Source: an uncultured Oscillospiraceae bacterium (GTDB taxonomy: Bacteria; Bacillota; Clostridia; Oscillospirales; Oscillospiraceae). From it: a DNA stretch of 64,000 nt. Positions within the stretch are counted from its first letter, which is position 1. Each line of letters starts with the position of its first letter. The position numbers and the translations under genes are program-made. The stretch covers positions 28,332-92,331 of the forward strand of contig CANQBA010000007.1 in the NCBI GenBank assembly GCA_947589545.1, in the 5' to 3' direction. The notes beneath the pieces are model-generated. The model did no database searches and had not been told where the DNA came from. It saw only the letters and a list, made by a program, of their open reading frames with translations. Positions 35,832 to 44,817 of this stretch are shown here, one piece after another.

Positions 35832-35863
35832 TTTAGAAATTTTTTAGAATTAGCAGGTACACT
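35832..35863 (+). promoter_or_regulatory. Candidate promoter and response-regulator box for the TCS-lipoprotein-ABC locus
   Basis: Two direct TTTAGAA repeats (35832-35838 and 35843-35849) are spaced 11 bp apart. They lie 8 bp upstream of a -10-like TACACT (35858-35863), with no good -35. Direct repeats at one helical turn are typical of OmpR-family binding sites, and a poor -35 is typical of activated promoters. This suggests autoregulation. Confidence 0.6.
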
Positions 35864-35885
35864 AAGGCGAGGGGAGATGAGAGAT

Positions 35886-36563
35886 GTGTCAAAGACGGTA
35901 CTGATCGTGGACGACGAGCGGGATCTGGGCGTTATGCTCAGGCGCTATTTTGAGCTGAACGGCTACGGCGTGATGCTGGCCGGGAGCGGCCTGGAGGGCA
36001 TCGAGAAGGCGGGGCGCCAGCCGGACATCATTCTGCTGGACGTGAACCTGCCGGACATCGACGGTGTGGAGGTCTGCCGGCGGATCCGCGACCATGTGTC
36101 CTGCCCCATCCTCTTCCTGACGGCGCGGGTGGAGGATCGGGACAAGCTTCTGGGATTCGCCGCCGGCGGGGACGACTACATCGTTAAGCCCTTCTCCTTA
36201 GACGAGCTGGGGGCCCGGGTGGAGGCCCACCTCCGGCGGGAGGCGCGGCGGGATCAGACGCCCCGGCGGACGCTGTTTGACGACAACTTTGTCATCGACT
36301 ATACCGCCCGGCAGGTGAGCTTCAAGGGGCGTGAGATCCCCATGAAGCCAAAGGAATTTGACATCGTGGAGCTTCTGTCCGCCTACCCCGGACAGCTTTT
36401 CAGCAAGGAGCGGATCTTTGAGCACATCTGGGACGCGGACAGCGACACGGACGTGGGCGTTATCATGGAGCATGTGAGCCGAATCCGGGCAAAATTCGCC
36501 AAGGCGGGCTGTAAGCCCTACATTCAGACGGTCTGGGGGAGAGGATACAGATGGGTAAAATAA
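35886..36563 (+). CDS. OmpR-family response regulator
   Basis: A 225-residue two-component regulator. The receiver domain has the acidic pair VDDERD near 8-10, the phospho-acceptor in LLDVNLPD (Asp52), and KPFSLDELGARV. The C-terminal winged helix contains MKPKEFDIVELL and VWGRGYRWV. I favour the GTG at 35886, 9 nt after GAGGGGAG; an ATG at 35877 is too close to that site. Its stop region overlaps the kinase gene by 13 nt. It is the first gene of the locus and probably regulates the lipoprotein and ABC genes. Confidence 0.92.
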   Translation: MSKTVLIVDDERDLGVMLRRYFELNGYGVMLAGSGLEGIEKAGRQPDIILLDVNLPDIDGVEVCRRIRDHVSCPILFLTARVEDRDKLLGFAAGGDDYIVKPFSLDELGARVEAHLRREARRDQTPRRTLFDDNFVIDYTARQVSFKGREIPMKPKEFDIVELLSAYPGQLFSKERIFEHIWDADSDTDVGVIMEHVSRIRAKFAKAGCKPYIQTVWGRGYRWVK

Positions 36564-37813
36564 AAAAGTGGTACCGCTCGTTGCCCATATGGCTTACGTT
36601 TTTCCTCTTTGCCCTGGCGGGACTGGCCGCCTCCGCGTTCTTCGCCAACCGGGTGACGGGGGCCAAATATTACGAGCTTCTCCACCTGAAGGAGACGGCC
36701 GGTACGGTCATCTCCGGCTCCTTTGTGGAGCTTAAGAAGGGGGAGGGGTACATCGAGACCGGCGACACGACGGCAGAGGACGCGCCGGAGGTGGAATATT
36801 CCCTGAAGCCCGTGGAAAACAGCTACCAGTACTGGGCCGAGCTGGAGACGGCCCTGCCGCAGAACGTGAAGGTGGCGTATCAGTACACCATGACCCAGGC
36901 CAAGCTGGCGCCGTTTCTGATCTACGCGGCGGGACTGCTGCTGGCGGCGCTCCTTTTCTGGTTCACCAAGCTGCGCAAGCCCCTGCTGATGCTGGAAGCG
37001 GCCTCGGAGCGGATCGCGGAGAACGAGCTGGACTTCCCCCTGGACTACGCCGGGCGGGACGAGATGGCGCGGCTGTGCGCCGCCTTCGAGCGGATGCGCT
37101 CGGCGCTGGACGAGAACAACCGCCGGATGCTCCGTATGATCGACGAACAGCACCGGCTCAACGACGCCTACACCCACGACTTGCGCACGCCCGTCGCCGT
37201 GCTGAGGGGCTATACGGAGCTGCTCTCCCGGTACATGCCCGCCGGCCGCCTGCCCCAGGAGGAGGTGCTGGACACCGTCCGCACCATGTCGGCCCAGGTG
37301 GAGCGCCTGGAGCGGTTCGTCAACTCCATGAGCACCGCCCAGAGGCTGGGGGACGTGGAGCTTCACCCGGAGGAGACGACGGCGGAGGCGCTGGCTGCCG
37401 GTATGCGGGAGACGGCGGAGATCCTGGGCGAGGACGCGCCTGTGGCCGTGGAGGTGGCCGCCCGCGTGCCGGAGGGGACGCTGTTGGTGGACGCCGGGGC
37501 GTTCCATCAGGTTTTTGAAAACCTCCTGGGCAACGCTCTGCGGTTCGCCAGGTCGAAGATCCGGGTGGAGCTGACGTCTGACAACGGCAAAATCACCCTG
37601 CGCGTCGCCGACGACGGCCCCGGATTCACGGAGCGGGAGCTGGTGACGGCGGCCACCCCCTACTACAGCGGGAAAAAGGGCGATACGGAGCACTTCGGGC
37701 TGGGCCTTTACATCTGCCGGACGCTGTGTGAAAAGCACGGCGGGAGTTTGACCCTGGAAAACGGTTCCGCGGGCGGCTGTGTGACGGCGGCGTTCGGGGA
37801 AATTCAAAAATAA
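36551..37813 (+). CDS. Sensor histidine kinase of the lipoprotein/ABC locus
   Basis: A 420-residue membrane kinase. Two hydrophobic segments (about 12-31 and 119-138) enclose an outward domain of about 85 residues with no recognised fold. HAMP-like, then the dimerisation helix with THDLRTPVAVLRGY (phospho-His209), the N box FENLLGNALRF, and G boxes DDGPGF and GLGLYI. It overlaps the response regulator gene, so the two are translated together. The small outer domain makes it plausible that a partner, such as the downstream ABC permease or the lipoproteins, presents the signal. Confidence 0.92.
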   Translation: MGKIKKWYRSLPIWLTFFLFALAGLAASAFFANRVTGAKYYELLHLKETAGTVISGSFVELKKGEGYIETGDTTAEDAPEVEYSLKPVENSYQYWAELETALPQNVKVAYQYTMTQAKLAPFLIYAAGLLLAALLFWFTKLRKPLLMLEAASERIAENELDFPLDYAGRDEMARLCAAFERMRSALDENNRRMLRMIDEQHRLNDAYTHDLRTPVAVLRGYTELLSRYMPAGRLPQEEVLDTVRTMSAQVERLERFVNSMSTAQRLGDVELHPEETTAEALAAGMRETAEILGEDAPVAVEVAARVPEGTLLVDAGAFHQVFENLLGNALRFARSKIRVELTSDNGKITLRVADDGPGFTERELVTAATPYYSGKKGDTEHFGLGLYICRTLCEKHGGSLTLENGSAGGCVTAAFGEIQK

Positions 37814-37860
37814 AACACAAATAGTTGAGAAAAAATGCAGAATCATGAGGTATCATCCAT

Positions 37861-37895
37861 CGTGCGGGCCAAAAGTCCGCACGATTTTCTTTTTG
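37861..37895 (+). terminator. Hairpin with T-run between the kinase and LP1
   Basis: CGTGCGG (37861-37867) and CCGCACG (37877-37883) are followed by ATTTTCTTTTTG. It may end the two-component transcript or attenuate expression of the lipoprotein array. No strong promoter was found between it and LP1. Confidence 0.7.
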
Positions 37896-37909
37896 CCGGA
37901 GGGAGCGCC

Positions 37910-39307
37910 ATGAAAAAGAGGACAGCCGCCGCGCTTTTGGCGGTACTGCTGACAGTCTCCCTGGGGGCGTGTCATAGAGGGGCGGAGACCACGCCGGGTG
38001 GGGATACGGCAAACGCAGCGCCGGAGGGGAGCGGAACCGATACAGCCCGGGAGGAAGGCGCGGAGCGTCTGCCCTTTCAGGGGTCGGACGGCTGGGACTT
38101 TCAGAAAAATATGCATCAGTCCGCCTTCGGGAGCCTGGCCCACCTGGGGAAGGCGGAGACGGGGTACTATTTCCAGTTTGACACCACGCTCTACTACCTG
38201 GAGGGGACTTCCGGGCGGGTGACGCCCCTTTGCGCCAAGCCCGACTGCGCCCACGGGGACGGAACCTGCAGCGCCTGGGCCGGGGCCTACGCCCTCTGGT
38301 ACAGCGGCGGGCGGCTCTATTTCGTAAGGCGCGATCGTGAGGAGCGGGACGGGACGTTCACGGAGCTGGGCAAGCGCGTCTACGCCGTAAACCCCGACGG
38401 CACGGGCCGCCGCCAGGTCATGAGCCTGGAGCTCAGACCGGTGGAGGGACAGCCCCTGTCCTCCTTTGACGAGCCCATCTGTCACCGGGGGCAGGTGTAC
38501 TTCGTCTATAACGGCGCTCTCTACCGGATGCCGCTGGAGGGGGACGCCGGGGAGGCGGAGCGAATCTGGGGCGAGGACTATTATTCCGGCGGCGGGACGG
38601 GCGGCTACACGGCCTACGACCCCGACGAGCCCCATTATACCCTCTGGGCGGAGGGGGAGACGGTGTATTTCATGCTGACCGCGCCCCGGGAAAACGGCGC
38701 GCGGAGGGACGCCCTCTATGCCTGCGACACCGTGGAGAAAAGCGTCGACAAGGTGTGGGAAGTCCCCGGCGAGGATCAGGTGGGGCCGTGGGAGACTACC
38801 GGCGTCTCGGTGAGCCGGTGGTATGTGACGAACGGGTACATCTACTTCTACCTCTCCGGCGGGGATATGTGGCGTGGGGATCTGTCTACCGGAAAAAATG
38901 TGAAGCTGGCGGACACCCACGAAAAGACCCTCTACGGCACCGCCGTCTTCTCCGATGCGTACATGTGCCTTTTGAACGACCGCCCGATGACCGACCCCGC
39001 CACCGGCAAACCCTGGCTGGGGGCCGGCCTCCACGCGGGCGGCGACACCGTGTACGTCTATCGGCTGGACGGCACGCCGGTTCGGGAAATCCCGCTGGGG
39101 AGCCTTTGGGACACGCTGGGTCAGATCGAGGGCTTCTATCCCGTCCTTTGCGATAGCGGCGCCCTCTATCTCATAGCCGATGCCGGGGAGATGGTTCCCC
39201 TTCCCGGCGGCGCGGGAAGCCAAAAGTCCCGCTGTGATGTCCTCTGCCGCGTGGATCTGGAGACAGGGGCCGTTTCTGAGATCACCCGCTGGGAGGACTG
39301 GACATGA
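37910..39307 (+). CDS. LP1: first lipoprotein of the nine-gene array
   Basis: A 465-residue lipoprotein (lipobox SLGAC). After a variable Thr/Gly/Glu-rich linker comes WDFQKNMHQS, then the propeller. The cysteine motif LCAKPDCAHGDGTC begins near residue 108. Later blades include YFVYNGALYRMPLEG and WYVTNGYIYFYLSGGDMWRG. It has the longest linker of the set and starts after GGAGGG. It is closest to subtype B1 by its central region but shares a 45-nt identical tract with LP5 (38818-38862). As with the others, the function is unknown; a ligand- or metal-binding surface protein is inferred. Confidence 0.87.
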   Translation: MKKRTAAALLAVLLTVSLGACHRGAETTPGGDTANAAPEGSGTDTAREEGAERLPFQGSDGWDFQKNMHQSAFGSLAHLGKAETGYYFQFDTTLYYLEGTSGRVTPLCAKPDCAHGDGTCSAWAGAYALWYSGGRLYFVRRDREERDGTFTELGKRVYAVNPDGTGRRQVMSLELRPVEGQPLSSFDEPICHRGQVYFVYNGALYRMPLEGDAGEAERIWGEDYYSGGGTGGYTAYDPDEPHYTLWAEGETVYFMLTAPRENGARRDALYACDTVEKSVDKVWEVPGEDQVGPWETTGVSVSRWYVTNGYIYFYLSGGDMWRGDLSTGKNVKLADTHEKTLYGTAVFSDAYMCLLNDRPMTDPATGKPWLGAGLHAGGDTVYVYRLDGTPVREIPLGSLWDTLGQIEGFYPVLCDSGALYLIADAGEMVPLPGGAGSQKSRCDVLCRVDLETGAVSEITRWEDWT

Positions 39308-39423
39308 GCGGCCAACCCTTTTGAACACTTCGAATTATACCATGAAGGCACGAATATGTCAAGTAAAAATATAATAAAAATAATTAACTTTTTGTGAACA
39401 AATTGAAACGGGAGGGAAAACCT

Positions 39424-40725
39424 ATGAAAACAGCCAAAAGACTATTTTCCGCCCTGCTGGCGGTTCTTATCACCCTCTCCCTTGCCGCCTGCAATAAGGA
39501 GGTCGGCGGGGAGGTGGATATTCCCGCCGACCAGACCGGGAGCGACGATTTTCAGAAAAACCTGCACCAGACAGACGAGGTTAGCTTTTTAGAGACAGAT
39601 GCGGGATATTATTTCTCCTGGGGTTCGCTTTTCTATATTGAAAAGGAGACCATGAAAACCACCAGAGTCTGTGCAAAGCCTGACTGTGACCACACGGATG
39701 ACGCTGTCTGCAATTCGCGTATCCACGCGGACTACCTCCTGACAGGAGGGGAAAGGATCTATTACGTCGGATATGACAACGATCCCAAAACAGTCAGTTC
39801 CGTGAAATATGACGCTACGGAACGCCAAACGATCCAGGAGCTGAAATTTCGGGAGACCTCCGCCGCCCAGTCCTGCTATGACCAGGCCATCTACCACCGC
39901 GGTTACATCTACTACGTCAGTGACGATATCCTCTACCGGGTCAAGCTGGGCGGGGAGAAGGACTCGGCGGAGGAGATTTGGAAGCCGGAGAACGCCGGTT
40001 CGGCACAGTCCCACGGCGGACAGATCGACTTTGACCCCAACGGGATACATTATTCACTCTGGGCTGACGGGGATATGCTCTACTTTATGGCTAACGTTCA
40101 GACCACTGGCGGGACATTTAAGGACGTTTTGTTTCAGTGTGATTTGAACGATATGAGCGTTAAGCAGGCCTGGGTCACCCCGGACAAGGAGGACGTGGGC
40201 GAATGGGAGGAAACCGGCGCCTCGGTGAGCCAGTGGTATGTGATAGACGGATATATCTATTTCTACCTGGCCGGGAACGGCTTATGGCGGACGGAGCTTG
40301 CCAGCGGGAAAAACGAAAAGCTGGCAGAGACAAGCGAAAAAGCGCAGTACGGCAGCGCCATCTTCTCGGACGATTACCTGTGCCTTCTGAATGATATACC
40401 CATCTACTTTTATGGGGATCCCACGCCGGCGCCCGGAGGTATGTTCCGCTCCTACGGGGACGCCATCTTCATCTACACCTTGGACGGGACTTTTGTCAAA
40501 GAAATTTCTCTCAAAAACCTCTATGACGATCCCAACGCCATGGCCGAAATGCATTTGCTCTGCTGTGCGGGAAATGACATCTTCTTTCTCACCACCGGCC
40601 GGACCCCCGCCGTCGGTTCCGGTATGGTCAGCGCCACGACCAAACAGGGCGACACAAACCTCTGCCACGCCAATATCGAGACAGGCGAGGTGGAAGTGAT
40701 ATACACGCTAAGGAAAGGACAATAA
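39424..40725 (+). CDS. LP2: array lipoprotein, subtype A
   Basis: A 433-residue lipoprotein (lipobox SLAAC) starting at the ATG after CGGGAGGG; an upstream GTG at 39394 would extend it without a signal-like start. Signature DFQKNLHQTD, then FLETDAGYYFS. The cysteine motif is VCAKPDCDHTDDAVC (near residue 83, five residues before the last Cys). Seven strand groups can be counted: GYYFSWGSLFYI, GGERIYYV, RGYIYYVSDDILYRVKLGG, WADGDMLYFMANV, DGYIYFYLAGNGLWR, FIYTLDGTFVKEISL and NDIFFLTTG. An A+T-rich 116-bp gap precedes it and may hold a weak promoter. LP2 and LP8 are nearly identical over the third strand group. Confidence 0.87.
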   Translation: MKTAKRLFSALLAVLITLSLAACNKEVGGEVDIPADQTGSDDFQKNLHQTDEVSFLETDAGYYFSWGSLFYIEKETMKTTRVCAKPDCDHTDDAVCNSRIHADYLLTGGERIYYVGYDNDPKTVSSVKYDATERQTIQELKFRETSAAQSCYDQAIYHRGYIYYVSDDILYRVKLGGEKDSAEEIWKPENAGSAQSHGGQIDFDPNGIHYSLWADGDMLYFMANVQTTGGTFKDVLFQCDLNDMSVKQAWVTPDKEDVGEWEETGASVSQWYVIDGYIYFYLAGNGLWRTELASGKNEKLAETSEKAQYGSAIFSDDYLCLLNDIPIYFYGDPTPAPGGMFRSYGDAIFIYTLDGTFVKEISLKNLYDDPNAMAEMHLLCCAGNDIFFLTTGRTPAVGSGMVSATTKQGDTNLCHANIETGEVEVIYTLRKGQ

Positions 40726-40729
40726 AGAA

Positions 40730-42091
40730 ATGAAAATTATAAGAAAAATGCTTGCCGCTGTTCTTGCGGCGCTTATCACCCTCTCCCTGGCCGCGTGCGG
40801 CAAGGGCGGGATCATTGAATCCCAGGAGGACTTTCAGAAAAACATGCACCAGTCGGACTACTACCGCCTCAGCGAGATCTGTGAGACGGAGGACGGCTAC
40901 TACTTCCTCATAGGCGGCTCCGATGCCTGGTATTTCGAGAAGGAGACAGGGCGGGCCACGCTCCTGTGCACCAAGCCCGACTGCAAGCACGAGGACGACA
41001 CCTGCGACGGGCGCATCAACGGCGACGTTCTCTGGGCCACCGGCGGGAGGCTCTACTACACCAACAGCGCGCTCCTGGAGGAGCACGGGAAGCTGGTGGA
41101 TCACGGCGAGCGCGTCTACTCCGCCGCCCTGGACGGCACCCGCCGGAAGGTGGTGATGGATCTGGAGTTTGAGCCCAGCGGCAGCTCCACCTATGTGAAT
41201 CCCATTCTGCACCGGGGGTATGTCTACTTTTTCTACAGCGGCGTCTTTTACAGGGCGCCCTTGGGCGGGAGGCTCAAGCGCACCGCCCAGCGCCTGTGGG
41301 GGGAGGAGATCGCCGGAGAGACGGGCAGGGTTCACATCTACGACTCCATCCCCGTGGGGAACAGCTTCACCCTGTGGGCGGACGGGGACTTTGTGTATTT
41401 CATGGTCAACGTAAAGCAGGCCGACGGGACGTATAAGGACACGCTGTTCGCCTTCGATACCACGGTGGACGTGGAAAAGAGCGACGGGGAGCTTGTCAGG
41501 CAGGTCTGGGAGACGCCGGACGCGGACACGGTGGGGGAGTGGGTATCTACCGGCGTGGAGGTCAGCCAGTGGTATGTCAAGGACGGGTACATCTATTTCT
41601 ACCTCTCCGGCGGCGACTTCTGGCGGTGCTCCCTGGAGACCGGGGCATATGAGAAGCTGGCGGACACCCATGAAAAGACCGTCTACGGCAAGGCGGTCTT
41701 CTCGGACGAGTATATGTGTCTTTTGAACGCCCGGCCGGAGGACAGGAGCCTGCCGGGCTTCGTGGTGGCCGAGGAATTCCGGTACGATTACAACAGCCTT
41801 GTGGGCGGCGACACGTTCTACCTGTACGGCCTGGACGGCGAGCTTGTGAAGACCCTGCCGCTGGACAGTGTTTTTGAGCAGTTTGAGGACGTGGAGAACA
41901 TCGAGCCGCTCTTTTGCGGAGACGGCCAGGTGTGGTTCGTGGCCGAGGCGGTGCACAGTACCGGCGAGACGGGAATACCCCAGGAGGGCTTCCTGCCCTT
42001 CGGCGGGGTGAAGACCTACGACTACATCGTTTGCCGGGCCGACATCGAAACCGGCGAGATCACGGAGGTCTGCCGGGAGCACCGGGAGTGA
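40730..42091 (+). CDS. LP3: array lipoprotein, subtype B1
   Basis: A 453-residue lipoprotein (lipobox SLAAC), 4 bp after LP2. Signature EDFQKNMHQSDYY, then ICETEDGYYF with an extra Cys that subtype A lacks. Cysteine motif LCTKPDCKHEDDTC (near residue 80). Subtype marks are the LVDHGERVYSAALDGTRRKV stretch and HRGYVYFFYSGVFYRAPLGG. It has a longer blade 5-6 insertion (TTVDVEKSDGELV) than its relatives. It ends with EITEVCREHRE. A 207-bp gap with RNA-like structure follows. Confidence 0.87.
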   Translation: MKIIRKMLAAVLAALITLSLAACGKGGIIESQEDFQKNMHQSDYYRLSEICETEDGYYFLIGGSDAWYFEKETGRATLLCTKPDCKHEDDTCDGRINGDVLWATGGRLYYTNSALLEEHGKLVDHGERVYSAALDGTRRKVVMDLEFEPSGSSTYVNPILHRGYVYFFYSGVFYRAPLGGRLKRTAQRLWGEEIAGETGRVHIYDSIPVGNSFTLWADGDFVYFMVNVKQADGTYKDTLFAFDTTVDVEKSDGELVRQVWETPDADTVGEWVSTGVEVSQWYVKDGYIYFYLSGGDFWRCSLETGAYEKLADTHEKTVYGKAVFSDEYMCLLNARPEDRSLPGFVVAEEFRYDYNSLVGGDTFYLYGLDGELVKTLPLDSVFEQFEDVENIEPLFCGDGQVWFVAEAVHSTGETGIPQEGFLPFGGVKTYDYIVCRADIETGEITEVCREHRE

Positions 42092-42148
42092 GGGGAGGCC
42101 GTAATGACAGCTGATCGCGGATAAAAGAGACGTATCCTCCTGACCATA

Positions 42149-42281
42149 GGCCCGGATTCCCGGAACCTGAGAGAGATTGACACTCTCATGGGTGGAATTC
42201 TAACCGGCGCAACCTTAGAATGGGCCGTGAAATCAACCGAAAGGGCCGAAACGGCGCGGATCCGTCAAGGCAGGCCCTTTT
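42149..42281 (+). other. Candidate structured RNA leader before LP4
   Basis: It is predicted to form GGCCCG/TGGGCC closing arms (42149-42154, 42221-42226) around TGAGAG/CTCTCA (42168-42173, 42183-42188) and ATTCTAA/TTAGAAT (42197-42203, 42215-42221). A perfect AAAGGGCC/GGCCCTTT hairpin follows (42240-42247, 42273-42280), just before the AAGGAGG of LP4. It looks like a three-way junction plus a switch hairpin. It does not match a riboswitch class I know. Confidence 0.45.
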
Positions 42282-42298
42282 GGGAAGGAGGAACAGTC

Positions 42299-43495
42299 AT
42301 GAGATCCGCGAGGCGATTTGTTTGTGTACTGCTGACGGCGTTGACGCTGACAGCGCTTGCGGCCTGCCATAAAGCGGGCGTCACCGTGCCGGCTGGCCAA
42401 ACCGGGAGCGAGGACTTTCAGAAGAATATGCACCAGTCCGATTACCCCGTCATCACACAGATGTGTGAGACGGACAGCGGGATCTACTTTCAGAAGGACA
42501 CGTATCTCTACTACGTGGATAAAGATTCCAAAAAGGCCGTGGTTCTGTGCGGGAAGCCCGAATGTAACCACAACAGCACCGCCTGCAACGCGCGGCTCAA
42601 CACCATGGGGCTGTGGTTCACCGGGGGGAAGCTCCACTGCGTGACCTACACCGGGAAGAAGGAGGTGCTGTCCCTGGAGCCGGACGGCACGGGCCGCCGC
42701 GCCGTCCAGGCGCTTATGTTTTCTCCGGACGCGTCGCCCGCCTCCTCTACGCATCCCATCTATCACAGGGGGCGCGTGTATTACGTGTACAACGACGTCC
42801 TCTACGCCGTCCCCCTGGGCGGCAAAGCGGATGACGCCCGGGCGGTCTGGGGAGCGGAGACCCATGGGGACAGCGCCGATCCGGCCAAGGCCGATTTGAA
42901 CCTCACCCTCTGGGCCGATGGGGACAGCGTGTATTTTATGGCGAATATGGAACAGCCCGACGGGAGCTTTAAGGACACGCTTTTCGCCTGCGATACGGCT
43001 GGCGGACAAGCCCGGCGGGTCTGGGTCACCCCCGACGCCGGGGAGGTGGGGACTTGGAACAAGACCGGCGTCTCCCCCAGCCGGTGGTATGTCCTGGACG
43101 GGAGCATTTACTTCTTCCTGGCCGGAAACGGCCTGTGGCGGAGCGATCTGGACAGCGGAGAGACGTAGAAGCTGGCCGATACGACCGCCAAGGTGCCGTA
43201 TGGAACCGCCGTTTTCTCCGACCGGTATATGTGTCTCATCAGGGACGCCGACCATGGAGACAACACCGGCGGCGAGACCTTCTTTGTGTACGGCCTGGAT
43301 GGGACGCTTTTGAAGGAGCTGTCCCTGACCGGCCTCTATAGCGAAATCGGAAACGCGGCGGACTGTGTCCCCCTGTTTCTTTCTGAAAATGACCTGTACT
43401 TCATGGTGAGGATCGACTCGCCGGATCTGCGCTTGAACCTGTGCTGCGCCGACATCGACACCGGCGGGATAACGCAGATATACAACTGGCAATAA
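42299..43495 (+). pseudogene. LP4: array lipoprotein, subtype B2, interrupted by a TAG codon
   Basis: The frame runs 398 codons with one in-frame TAG at 43166-43168 (codon 290), after LDSGET and before KLADTTAKVPYG. The relatives have Glu or similar at this position (for example SGKNEKLA), so a GAG-to-TAG change explains it. The protein otherwise has lipobox ALAAC, DFQKNMHQSDY, MCETDSGIYFQ and LCGKPECNHNSTAC. The frame after the stop is intact to a normal C-terminus (ITQIYNWQ). A truncated product of 289 residues would lack the last two to three blades. Recent inactivation is likely, and readthrough cannot be excluded. Confidence 0.82.
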
Positions 43496-43508
43496 GGAGA
43501 AAAATTCA

Positions 43509-44804
43509 ATGAAAGCAATCAAACGACTTCTTGCCGTGCTTTTAGCGGCCTTGCTCTTTCTTTCCCTTTCAGGCTGTCAGAAGGACAAGCCGGACATTCC
43601 GGCTGACCAGACAGGGAGCGAGGATTTCCAGAAGAATATGCACCAGACGGACGAGGTTAGTTTTCTGGAGACGGACGCGGGCTGGTATTTCTCCTACGGC
43701 TCTCTCTACTACATCGACAAGGAGGATATGCGAGCTGTCATCGTATGCGCCAAGCCCGACTGCGACCATACGGACGACAGCATCTGCAACGCACGTATTC
43801 ATGCGGACTACCTTCTAAACGGCGCGGAGAAGATCTTCTATGTGACCACAAAATTTGAAAACGGCGTGGGGATAAAGCGGGTGGAAGCCGTGAAATACGA
43901 CGCAACGGAACGGGAGACGGTACAGAAGTTGAAATTTCAGGAGACGGTCATGGACGACGCCTCCTGGGATACCGCTATTTACCACCGGGGGTACATCTAC
44001 TATGTCAGCGACTACACCATCTACCGGACAGTCCCGGGCGGGGAAAAGGATGCGGCGGAGGTCGTCTGGCGGCCAGAGAGTATTCCGGAGACGGAGATGC
44101 TGGCCGGTTATCCCATCAGCGACCCCAACGAGCTGGACTACACCCTCTGGGCGGAGGACGGTACACTTTACTTTATGGCGAACCTCCAGGACAGGGACGG
44201 GACATACAAGGATATGCTCTTTGCGTACGATTTGACGGATATGACTGCCCGTCAGGTTTGGATCACCCCCGGCAAAGACGAAGCGGGGGAGTGGGAGACC
44301 ACCGGCGTTTCCGTCAGCCAGTGGTATGTGACGAACGGGTACATCTACTTCTACCTCTCCGGCGGCAATATGTGGCGCGGGGATCTGTCTACCGGAAAAA
44401 ACGAGAAGCTGGCGGATACCCACGAGAAAACCCGGTATGGCAGCGCCGTCTTCTCAGATGACTACCTGTGCCTTTTGAACGACATTCCCGTACACAATTA
44501 TACGGACACGGAACCCTTTCCCGGCAGCCATAGACGCGCCCGCGGAGACATGGTCTTTGTCTACGGGCTGGATGGCAAACTCAAAAAAGAGATATCCCTG
44601 AAGCCCTTATATGACGAGATCGACGAGCTCACCACGATCGAGCTTGTCTGCTGCTCGGAAAATGAGCTGTTTTTCATTGCCGCGTCCATGACCCAGCACG
44701 ACCCCGCCGGAACCGGCGAATGGGAAGGCAGTATAAGCTCCGTCAACCTGTGCCGCGCCGGCATCGAGACAGGCCGGGTGGAAGTGATCTACAAACTGCG
44801 ATAA
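43509..44804 (+). CDS. LP5: array lipoprotein, subtype A
   Basis: A 431-residue lipoprotein (lipobox LSGC) starting 13 bp after LP4 behind AAGGAG. Signature SEDFQKNMHQTDEVSFLETD, with cysteine motif VCAKPDCDHTDDSIC. Like LP2 it lacks the ICET cysteine and has the ARIHADYLLNGAEKIFYV stretch. From WYVTNGYIYFYLSGGNMWRG it instead matches LP1, with a shared identical DNA tract (44321-44365). That mix is good evidence of recombination among copies. Its beginning is almost identical at DNA level to that of LP6. Confidence 0.87.
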   Translation: MKAIKRLLAVLLAALLFLSLSGCQKDKPDIPADQTGSEDFQKNMHQTDEVSFLETDAGWYFSYGSLYYIDKEDMRAVIVCAKPDCDHTDDSICNARIHADYLLNGAEKIFYVTTKFENGVGIKRVEAVKYDATERETVQKLKFQETVMDDASWDTAIYHRGYIYYVSDYTIYRTVPGGEKDAAEVVWRPESIPETEMLAGYPISDPNELDYTLWAEDGTLYFMANLQDRDGTYKDMLFAYDLTDMTARQVWITPGKDEAGEWETTGVSVSQWYVTNGYIYFYLSGGNMWRGDLSTGKNEKLADTHEKTRYGSAVFSDDYLCLLNDIPVHNYTDTEPFPGSHRRARGDMVFVYGLDGKLKKEISLKPLYDEIDELTTIELVCCSENELFFIAASMTQHDPAGTGEWEGSISSVNLCRAGIETGRVEVIYKLR

Positions 44805-44817
44805 GGAGACAAATACC

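Noticed and set aside
40628..42082. Long minus-strand frames across the lipoprotein array
   Set aside because: They recur opposite each LP copy because the copies share codon patterns; translations are low complexity.
42149..42281. TPP, glycine or SAM riboswitch in the LP4 leader
   Set aside because: Short pieces such as CTGAGAG look familiar, but the conserved cores of these classes are absent.
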